NCBI GenBank assembly: GCA_041675285.1
Contig: JBAYTZ010000017.1
Location: 19,487-83,486 of the forward strand
Origin: Candidatus Delongbacteria bacterium
Lineage (GTDB): Bacteria; CAIWAD01
Length of the DNA: 64,000 nt
Direction: 5' to 3'
Shown here piece by piece: positions 57,948 through 64,000 of this stretch (its first letter is position 1; each line of letters opens with the position of its first letter). Below the pieces are notes generated by a model that worked only from the letters and a program-made list of their open reading frames with translations, was not told the origin of the DNA and did no database searches. The position numbers and the translations under genes are program-made.

Positions 57948-60900
57948 GGCTGCTTCGTCGGTCCCAGTTCGCGCAGCAGCGCGGCCACGGCCGCCTGGAG
58001 CTGCAAGTCCTGCCCCGTGCTCACCGTGCCGGGCGTGTTGTCCACGCGGATGTCCGGCTCCAGCTGGTGGTTCTCCAGGAAGGTGCCCTGCTCATCCATC
58101 AGGCCCACTTCGGGAATGCCGAAGACCAGCCGGCCGCCCATCAGGCCCTCCCACCAGACGGAGGTGCCCGTGCCCGCCACGGGCATGCCCACCAGCTGGC
58201 CCAGCTGGCTGTCCTTGTAGGCGAAGGGGAAGCAGTGGGCGTCGCTGTAGTTGGCCTCGTTCATCAGCACGATGGAGGGCCGCAGCCAGTGCTGCCAGGG
58301 ATCCTCGCCGATCACGTGCTGGTCCGGCCGGACCACGTTGCGGAAGATCCGCCGCCCGCCCAGGAAGGTGATCAGCTGGTTGGTGAGGTTGCCGCCGCCG
58401 TTGTGGCGGCTGTCCACCACCAGGGCCTCGCGGTCGGCCAGCCGGCCCAGGGCCTCGTGCACCAGGCGCCGGTAGCTGCCGCCGTCCATGCTCTCCACGT
58501 GCACGTAGCCCAGCCGACCCTGGGAGAGCCGTTCCACCTCGTCGGCGTTGCGCCGGACCCAGCGTTCGTACAACAGGCGCTGACGCGCTCCGCTCGCCAC
58601 GGCCGTGACGGTCTGCTCGTAGGCCACGCCCTTTTCGTCGCGCAGGCTGAGCAGCACCTGCTGTCCGGCGCGCCGGTTGAGGGCCAGCCAGGACTCCTCC
58701 GTGGCGTCCAGCGGCCGGCCGTTCACGGCCAGCAGCGTGTGTCCCGCGCGCACGCGGCTGTCGCTGCGGTCGCAGGGCCCCAGGGGCAGCACCTCGGCCA
58801 CGCGCCAGCCCGTCCCCGTCCAGGCGGGATCGAAGAGCAGGCCCAGGTCCGCCGTGGCGTCGCCGTCCTCCGGACGCCAGGAGACGAAGCAGCCGGTGTG
58901 CGAGGCGTTCAACTCGCCCAGCAGCTCGGACATGCACTCGGCGAAGTCGCGCGGGTGGTCGATGGCCGGCAGGTAGCGGCGGTAGGTCGCGCGCAGCCCG
59001 TTCCAGTCCACGCCGTGCAGGCCCGGGCTGTAGAACTTCTCCCGCACCTGGCGCCAGATGTGGTCGAATTGGTACTCCCACTCCCGGTCCTGGCGCAGGG
59101 TCATCTCGGGCTCGCAGGCCACGTCCTCCGGGGCCTCCTCGGCCAGGTCGAACTTGAGCAGCCGACCACCGGCCGCCAGCAGGAAGAGGGCCTCGTCCGT
59201 GGCGCCCACGAAGGCGCCGTGATCCAGCTCCAGCGCCCCCAGCAGGCGCGTCTCGTGCTTGCGCAGCTTGGTCTCGTAGAGGTCGAAGCCCTTGGTGTAG
59301 GCGGCCAGCGTGTAGAGGGTCTCGCAGTCCTTGGAAAGCAGGTAGTCGGCCAGCACGGCGGAGGCCGTGGTCAGCCGCAGGATGCGCCGGTCGGCGTCGG
59401 GCAGCTCCACCGTCACGTGGACGGAATCCTCCTCCGCCTCCTCCGGCTCGGGCTTGGCCTTGCGCCCCTTCTTGCCCTGGGGAGCCTCCTCCTTTTCCAC
59501 CTCGGCCAGACTGTCCGCCTCCTGGCGCGCGGCCAGTTCCTCCTCGCTCAGGCGGAACCACTCCAGGCCCTCCCGGGACGGCGCCAACAGGTAGACGTCC
59601 TCCTGTCCGCCCCAGCCGCCCTGGCTTTTCATGCCCTGGCGGTCGGTCTGGTAGAGGATGCCTTTGCCGTTGGCCGTCCAGCGCGGATTGTAGTCCTCGA
59701 AGCCGCTCTGGCTCAGGTTGTGCCACGGCCCGCCCGCCGCCGGCACGACGCCCAGCTCGCTGGACCAGCGGCCCTTGTCGGGGAAGTGGAAGGTGAACCA
59801 CTGGCCGTCCGGCGACCACTCGTAGGCCTGGTCCCCATCGGCGTAGCTGTAGTTGAGGCGCTCGGGCAGGACCACGCGCGTCTGTTTGGTCTTCAGGTTC
59901 AGCACGCGCAGCTCGGTGCGCTTGGCCAGGAAGGCCAGCTCCGTGCCGTCCGGCGAGAAGCGCGGCTGGAAGCAGTCGTCCGGCCCGTCCACCAGCGTCT
60001 CCTCCACCACCTGGGCGGCGTTGAAGAAGTGCAGATCCTGCTTGCGGGGCAGGGTGGCGCGGTAGAGGCGCCAGCAGTTGGCGCGCTCGCCGGCGTAGGC
60101 CAGGCTGCGGCCGTCCGGCGCGAAGGCCAGGTTGCGTTCCTGCTCGGGCGTGTCCGTCAGCCGGCGCGTGGTGCCATGCTCCACCGAGCAGACGAAGACC
60201 TCGCCGTGGGCGATGAAGGCCAGCTCGCGGCCGTCGGGCGAGAGCAGCGCCTCGCTGGCCTCCCCGGCCAGAGGCAGGGTGGCGGGATGGGCCGCGCGGC
60301 GATCCGCGCGCAGCTCCACGGCCAAGCGCCGGGGCTTGCCGCCCTCACGCAGGGTCCAGAGCGCGCCGGCCTGGCTGTAGCAGAGCAGGCCGTCGCGGGA
60401 GGCGCTCAAGCCGCGGACGGGTTCGGTCTTGTGGTGGGTGAGCTGGCGCACGGCGCCACCGGGCTCGCCGGCAAAGACGTTGAGGCAGCTGTCGCGCTCG
60501 CTGATGAACCAGAAGCCGCCACCGGGCCGCCAGACGGGTTCGCGATCCTCGCCGGCCCAGTTCGTGACCTGCTCGTGGCTGCCGTCGGGCCGGCGCAGCC
60601 AGAGTTCGCGCGCCGCCGAGCTGACGTGGTGCTTGCGGAACTCATCCTCGACGGAGATCACGCGCTCGTAGAGCCAGCCCTGGGGGCCCACGGAGATCTC
60701 CTCGGCGGCCAGCAGGGTCTCGCTGCGCGTGGCGCCCGTGGCCAGTTCCACGCTGTAGACCTCGCCCGGCCAGCCGGCGGGATAGAGGCGGCTGGCGGGC
60801 AGGCCCATCCGACCGCTGGAGTAAATCAGCCGCGCGCCGTCTTCGCTGAAGGCCCAGGGATAGTCGCCGGCGGAGTGGGTGGTCAGCCGCCGCTCCGCGC

Positions 60901-61231
60901 CGCCCTGGGCGGGCATCACGAATAGGTCGAAGTTGCCGTGGCGGTCGGAGGCGAAGGCGAGCCACTGGCCGTCCGGCGACCAGACCGGCTTGGTCTCCAG
61001 ATTCACGTCCCGAGTGAGCGGCCGGGCCGTGCCGCCCAAGGCGGGCACCAGCCACAAGTCGCCCAGGGCGCTGAAGGCGATCCACTGGCCGTCCGGCGAG
61101 AGGGCCGGATAGCGGTACCAGGTGGCCGGGCCGGACTCATCCGCCGGCGCGGCGTGCACGGATCCGGCGCGACCCAGCAGCAGGGTCAGCGCAGCGACGC
61201 CCGCCAAGGCGCGCAGGGAGAGGGAATTCAT
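57944..61231 (-). CDS. Secreted tricorn-like S41 protease with beta-propeller and PDZ domain
   Basis: The 1095-residue product has a signal peptide (1-24) and repeated propeller blades (RYPALSPDGQWIAFSALGDL, KPVWSPDGQWLAFASDRHGN, FAPDGRSLAYAGERANC). It then has a C-terminal part with a PDZ-like segment (DSRVRAGHTLLAVNGRPLD) and an S41 peptidase core: EALVVDSRHNGGGNLTNQL and a nucleophile Ser in MNEANYSDA. Tricorn-family proteases degrade peptides. GGGAG is 6 nt before ATG 61231. A Lys/Glu-rich insert lies near 640-670. It heads the three-gene operon. Confidence 0.9.
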   Translation of the reverse strand: MNSLSLRALAGVAALTLLLGRAGSVHAAPADESGPATWYRYPALSPDGQWIAFSALGDLWLVPALGGTARPLTRDVNLETKPVWSPDGQWLAFASDRHGNFDLFVMPAQGGAERRLTTHSAGDYPWAFSEDGARLIYSSGRMGLPASRLYPAGWPGEVYSVELATGATRSETLLAAEEISVGPQGWLYERVISVEDEFRKHHVSSAARELWLRRPDGSHEQVTNWAGEDREPVWRPGGGFWFISERDSCLNVFAGEPGGAVRQLTHHKTEPVRGLSASRDGLLCYSQAGALWTLREGGKPRRLAVELRADRRAAHPATLPLAGEASEALLSPDGRELAFIAHGEVFVCSVEHGTTRRLTDTPEQERNLAFAPDGRSLAYAGERANCWRLYRATLPRKQDLHFFNAAQVVEETLVDGPDDCFQPRFSPDGTELAFLAKRTELRVLNLKTKQTRVVLPERLNYSYADGDQAYEWSPDGQWFTFHFPDKGRWSSELGVVPAAGGPWHNLSQSGFEDYNPRWTANGKGILYQTDRQGMKSQGGWGGQEDVYLLAPSREGLEWFRLSEEELAARQEADSLAEVEKEEAPQGKKGRKAKPEPEEAEEDSVHVTVELPDADRRILRLTTASAVLADYLLSKDCETLYTLAAYTKGFDLYETKLRKHETRLLGALELDHGAFVGATDEALFLLAAGGRLLKFDLAEEAPEDVACEPEMTLRQDREWEYQFDHIWRQVREKFYSPGLHGVDWNGLRATYRRYLPAIDHPRDFAECMSELLGELNASHTGCFVSWRPEDGDATADLGLLFDPAWTGTGWRVAEVLPLGPCDRSDSRVRAGHTLLAVNGRPLDATEESWLALNRRAGQQVLLSLRDEKGVAYEQTVTAVASGARQRLLYERWVRRNADEVERLSQGRLGYVHVESMDGGSYRRLVHEALGRLADREALVVDSRHNGGGNLTNQLITFLGGRRIFRNVVRPDQHVIGEDPWQHWLRPSIVLMNEANYSDAHCFPFAYKDSQLGQLVGMPVAGTGTSVWWEGLMGGRLVFGIPEVGLMDEQGTFLENHQLEPDIRVDNTPGTVSTGQDLQLQAAVAALLRELGPTKQP

Positions 61232-61356
61232 GCAGGGCTCCCGTCGTCTATGCCCGGCTTGGTCCAGCGCAGCGCAGCGCCTGGCCAGCCGGGGCCGAAT
61301 TGCTTGCCAGTGGCAAGTGCAGGGGTCGATTGCTTCATTGAGCGGGCAATTCAAGG

Positions 61357-61773
61357 ATGGGGCGGCGGATGAAGGTCTGGCGAAAAATCCACTTGTTCAG
61401 CTTCGGATACTTCAAGCTGGTGAGCTTGATCAGTTCCTGCGTGCTGCTCGTCATCGCCCTGACCGGCATCCTCTACAATCATCACCACGACTTCGACTTC
61501 CTTGAAAATGGCCGCATCACCACCTCGATCCTGCCCGCCTCCTATCAGGAGCGGCTGGATCGCACGCGCAAGGCCCAGGGCCTGGGGGATCTCTTCCCCG
61601 AGGAGGCCCACTCGGTGCCCATCATGTGGGTGGTGATCGACCTGCATAATGGCGAATTTTTCGGCGGCCTTCCGGGCCGGCTGTTCTACGACGTGCTGGC
61701 GCTCTGCCTGGGCACGCTGTCCATCACCGGCATCGTCATGTACTGGCGGATCCGCAAACGCGTCCGCTGGTGA
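61357..61773 (+). CDS. PepSY-associated membrane protein
   Basis: The 138-residue product has two membrane helices (about 17-42, LVSLISSCVLLVIALTGILY, and near 108-130, LFYDVLALCLGTLSITGIVM) with a short extracytoplasmic His-rich segment (NHHHDFDF). It resembles the short form of PepSY_TM proteins linked to metal or haem uptake. The start at 61357 is uncertain: an ATG at 61369 is equally possible. It overlaps the ATPase-free next gene by none and is 29 nt upstream of it. Confidence 0.72.
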   Translation: MGRRMKVWRKIHLFSFGYFKLVSLISSCVLLVIALTGILYNHHHDFDFLENGRITTSILPASYQERLDRTRKAQGLGDLFPEEAHSVPIMWVVIDLHNGEFFGGLPGRLFYDVLALCLGTLSITGIVMYWRIRKRVRW

Positions 61774-61802
61774 ACCCGACACCCAAACCACAGGAGTTGC
61801 TC

Positions 61803-62288
61803 ATGTTGAATCTGCGCCGGACCGTCTCCCTGGTCCTGACCCTGCTGCTCACCAGCTCGCTGGCCCTGGCCGCCAAGCCCCAGGCCTACACGCTGGACGA
61901 GCTGGCCAAGAACGTCGACAAGCTGGAGAAGAAGGAAATCGTGCTGAAGGGCACCATCGTCGGCGCCTGCAAGAGCGGGTGCAAGATGTGGGTGGCCATG
62001 GGCGACTACAAAGACGGCGACCTGTTCGCCCTGGTGCGCGCCAAGGACGACGCCTTCAAGTTCGACACCAACGCCGCCGGCAAGACCTGCACCATGAAGG
62101 GCTTCGCCGTGGCCGAGTACATGGACTACTGCGCCGACGAGGCCGCCGGCGGCGAGACGGCCAAGGCCGCCAAGGCCGAGAAGGAAGCCGGCCAGTGCAA
62201 GGCGCCGGTGAACACGGACAAGGCCGCCAAGCAGGCCAAGAAGGTCAAGGACATCACCTTCTTCGCGACCTCCGTCGAATACAAGTAG
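61803..62288 (+). CDS. Exported small protein with OB-fold-like core and Lys-rich tail
   Basis: The 161-residue product has a signal peptide (1-23, ending LALAAKP). The core GTIVGACKSGCKMWVAMGDY with a CxxxC pair is followed by a charged region with alternating Lys/Ala (AAGGETAKAAKAEKEAGQCK and KAAKQAKKVKDITFFATSV). It may bind metal through CKSGC. AGGAG is 6 nt before ATG 61803. It follows the PepSY-like gene by 29 nt, so the two probably act together at the envelope. Exact function unknown. Confidence 0.7.
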   Translation: MLNLRRTVSLVLTLLLTSSLALAAKPQAYTLDELAKNVDKLEKKEIVLKGTIVGACKSGCKMWVAMGDYKDGDLFALVRAKDDAFKFDTNAAGKTCTMKGFAVAEYMDYCADEAAGGETAKAAKAEKEAGQCKAPVNTDKAAKQAKKVKDITFFATSVEYK

Positions 62289-62303
62289 CCGACCCTCCGC
62301 CCC

Positions 62304-62374
62304 GGACCCGTTCTCGTCCCCGCTCCCGGCCGATTCCCGCGAATCGGGTGGGATCCGGCGCCGGGAACGGGTCC
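62304..62374 (+). terminator. Nested inverted repeat between the exported-protein and acyl-CoA dehydrogenase genes
   Basis: An outer 10-bp pair (GGACCCGTTC with GAACGGGTCC) encloses an inner perfect 7-bp hairpin (CCGATTC, loop CCGC, GAATCGG). There is no T-run; it could terminate transcription or protect mRNA ends. Confidence 0.5.
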
Positions 62375-62426
62375 GCGGGTGGTTCACGACCCACACACCG
62401 CACACCCCAGCAGCCCGGGAGAATCC

Positions 62427-63578
62427 ATGTCCGAGAATCCGGCCCTGACCCAGCTCCGCGAGGAGGAGCAGTTCTTCTACGAGACGGTGCGCGACTTCGC
62501 CCGCGAGAAAGTGCTGCCGCTGCGCGAGCAGATGGACCACGACGGCAAGATGGACCCCAAGCTGCTGAAAAGCCTGTGGGAAATGGGGTTGATGGGCATC
62601 GAGATCCCCGACAAGTGGGGCGGCTCCGAAGGCAGCTTCTTCATGAGTTGCCTGGCCATCGAAGCCATGTCCACGGTGGACGCCGCCGTGGCCGTGGTGG
62701 TGGACGTGCAGAACACGCTGGTGATCAACGCCCTGCTCCGCTGGGGCAGCGAGGACGTCAAGTCGCGCTATCTGCCGCTGCTGGCGGAGAAGTGGCTGGG
62801 TGCCTACGCCCTCTCCGAGGCGGGCTCGGGCAGCGACGCCTTCGGCCTGGGCTGCCGCGCCGAGGAGCAGGACGACCACTTCGTGCTGAACGGCCAGAAG
62901 CTCTGGATCACCAACGCCGGCGAGGCGGACCTCTTCCTGGTTTTCGCCAACATCAACCCCGCCGCCGGCCACAAGGGCATCACGGCCTTCCTGGTGGAGC
63001 GCGGCTTCGCGGGCTTCTCAGTGGGCAAGAAGGAAGACAAGCTGGGCATCCGTGCCTCCTCCACCTGCGAATTGGTGCTGAAGGACTGCCGCGTGCCCAA
63101 GGCCAACGTGCTGGGCAAGCCGGGCGTGGGCTACAAGGTGGCCATCGAGACCCTGAACGAGGGCCGGATCGGCATCGGCGCCCAGATGGTGGGCCTCGCC
63201 CAGGGTTGCCTGGATTACACCAAGAACTACTTGAACGAGCGCAAGCAGTTCAACAAGCCGCTGGCCGCCTTCCAGGGCGTGCAGTTCCAGTTCGCCCAAG
63301 CGGCGGCGGAGCTGGAGGCGGCGCGCCTTTGCGTCTACAACGCGGCACGGCTGCGGGAGACGGGCAAGCCCTTCGTGCGCGAGGCCGCGGTGGCCAAGCT
63401 GATCAGCAGCCAGATGGCCCAGCGGGTCACCAGCCTCTGCGTGGATCTGCTGGGTGGCTACGGCTTCGTCAAGGAGTATCCGGTGGAGAAGTTCTACCGC
63501 GACGCCAAGATCGGCACGATCTACGAGGGCACGACGAACATGCAGCTGATGACCATCGCCAAGCTGCTGTTGGGCTAG
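62427..63578 (+). CDS. Acyl-CoA dehydrogenase (short/branched-chain type)
   Basis: The 383-residue product has GAYALSEAGSGSD (FAD/substrate region), WITNAGEADLFLVFA, LGIRASSTCELVLKDCRVP, YLNERKQFNKPLAAFQ and the catalytic Glu of this family in IGTIYEGTTNMQ (Glu367). It oxidises short or branched acyl-CoAs, passing electrons to ETF. It resembles mammalian ACADSB-type enzymes. GGGAG is 5 nt before ATG 62427. Its terminator follows at 63610. The monocistronic arrangement gives no pathway partner. Confidence 0.93.
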   Translation: MSENPALTQLREEEQFFYETVRDFAREKVLPLREQMDHDGKMDPKLLKSLWEMGLMGIEIPDKWGGSEGSFFMSCLAIEAMSTVDAAVAVVVDVQNTLVINALLRWGSEDVKSRYLPLLAEKWLGAYALSEAGSGSDAFGLGCRAEEQDDHFVLNGQKLWITNAGEADLFLVFANINPAAGHKGITAFLVERGFAGFSVGKKEDKLGIRASSTCELVLKDCRVPKANVLGKPGVGYKVAIETLNEGRIGIGAQMVGLAQGCLDYTKNYLNERKQFNKPLAAFQGVQFQFAQAAAELEAARLCVYNAARLRETGKPFVREAAVAKLISSQMAQRVTSLCVDLLGGYGFVKEYPVEKFYRDAKIGTIYEGTTNMQLMTIAKLLLG

Positions 63579-63609
63579 CAGCCGCGCCCTCGTTATTTGT
63601 GGACCTGCC

Positions 63610-63640
63610 AAGGCCTGCGCGACAGCGCGGGCCTTTTTTT
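63610..63640 (+). terminator. Rho-independent terminator of the acyl-CoA dehydrogenase gene
   Basis: An 11-bp stem with one T-G pair (AAGGCCTGCGC with GCGCGGGCCTT) and loop GACA is followed by seven Ts. Confidence 0.88.
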
Positions 63641-63705
63641 GTGCCCGGGATTGGGCACAAACCGAATCTCTCGGGTTTCGTCATCCCCCGGCTACGGTTT
63701 CCGTC

Positions 63706-63728
63706 ATCCACCGGCTTGACCGGTGGAT
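63706..63728. repeat. ATCCACCGG inverted repeat
   Basis: ATCCACCGG, loop CTTGA, CCGGTGGAT: perfect 9-bp arms in a GTCATCC...GGATCC setting, a style of dispersed repeat common in bacteria. Confidence 0.55.
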
Positions 63729-63891
63729 CCCACGGCATGTGTGAGGCGAAGCCACTTCCCTTCCCTCGCTGCCCCGGGCCCACGCACGCGTGGGTATGGG
63801 GAAGGCGCGACCCGGCAACGCCGGGGAGCGGTGGGATGGGGCTTGCCACCCATCTGCTCACCAGCGCGACAACTGCCGGGCGCCTTGTTTT

Positions 63892-63920
63892 CCACCTTTC
63901 TGCTGGCGCCAGAAAGGTGG
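63892..63920. repeat. CCACCTTTCTG inverted repeat
   Basis: Perfect 11-bp arms CCACCTTTCTG and CAGAAAGGTGG around CTGGCGC; the centre CTGGCGCCAG is itself a palindrome. It resembles a widespread small intergenic repeat. Confidence 0.6.
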
Positions 63921-64000
63921 AGCCAAAGAGGCGCTTTTTCTCACTCGCCAGAGTCAGCCCGCCTCCCGGCGGGCTTCCGCTGGCGGCAGCGGCTCCTTCC

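Larger units (their letters stand above)
63641..64000. other. Gene-free right end with inverted repeats
   Basis: No coding frame is supported here. It contains two separate inverted repeats (63706-63728 and 63892-63920) typical of dispersed intergenic repeats. Confidence 0.6.

Overview
The window (about two-thirds G+C) reads as a chromosomal segment of a Gram-negative-type bacterium of the FCB superphylum (Fibrobacterota, Gemmatimonadota, Krumholzibacteriota, Delongbacteria and relatives). The main reason is that at least twelve secreted proteins end in the same 80-90 residue domain, starting near a PNPFNP motif and closing with GVY(I/V)xxL...KKLLLxK. This is the type IX secretion (Por) type A sorting domain, also annotated as FlgD Ig-like. 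A TolC-type outer-membrane exporter supports two membranes. The phylum cannot be fixed from this window.

Layout. 1-1.6 kb: the 5' end of dnaB (minus strand) and an orphan membrane protein. 1.6-8.7 kb: five minus-strand secreted proteins. Four are tandem paralogues; two of these carry a segment resembling a thioester (TQXA/TED) adhesin domain, and each of the four follows a sigma-54-like -24/-12 promoter. The fifth is a beta-helix protein with a CRP-like operator. 9.0-26.5 kb: a plus-strand cluster of six exported proteins. Two small cohesin-like proteins flank four large multidomain proteins, each combining a cohesin-like domain, Ig/FN3 modules, a dockerin-like calcium-loop pair and a sorting domain, and three of them carrying an N-terminal alpha-toroid or beta-helix domain. 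I judge this cohesin/dockerin surface system the most interesting content of the window.

26.5-35.8 kb: TetR, TolC, HlyD, two ABC ATPases and two ABC-2 permeases (YbhGFSR-like), followed by an AlkA-type glycosylase and an Fe-S protein. 35.8-38 kb: cysE and cysK behind a leader that looks like a cysteine attenuator (promoter, Cys-rich leader peptide, intrinsic terminator). 38-42 kb: a hypothetical protein, a secreted nuclease and a chemoreceptor. 42-47 kb: three more sorting-domain proteins, two with sigma-54-like promoters. 47-48.5 kb: an SPFH protein, a ribbon-helix-helix-like protein and a small membrane protein.

48.6-54.5 kb: a probable seven-gene minus-strand operon (trmB, pepP, epimerase, ECF sigma factor, putative anti-sigma, coiled-coil periplasmic protein, hydrolase). 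54.6-56.8 kb: a ClC channel with CBS domains, then a thioesterase preceded by a recoded copy of its own first nine codons. 57-61 kb: small membrane proteins, a GGQ release-factor-like protein and a tricorn-like protease. 61.3-64 kb: a PepSY-like protein, an exported small protein, an acyl-CoA dehydrogenase and a gene-free tail with inverted repeats. No rRNA, tRNA, CRISPR array or transposase was recognised. No type IX machinery genes, rpoN or sigma-54 activators lie in the window, so the secretion and regulation claims are inferences.
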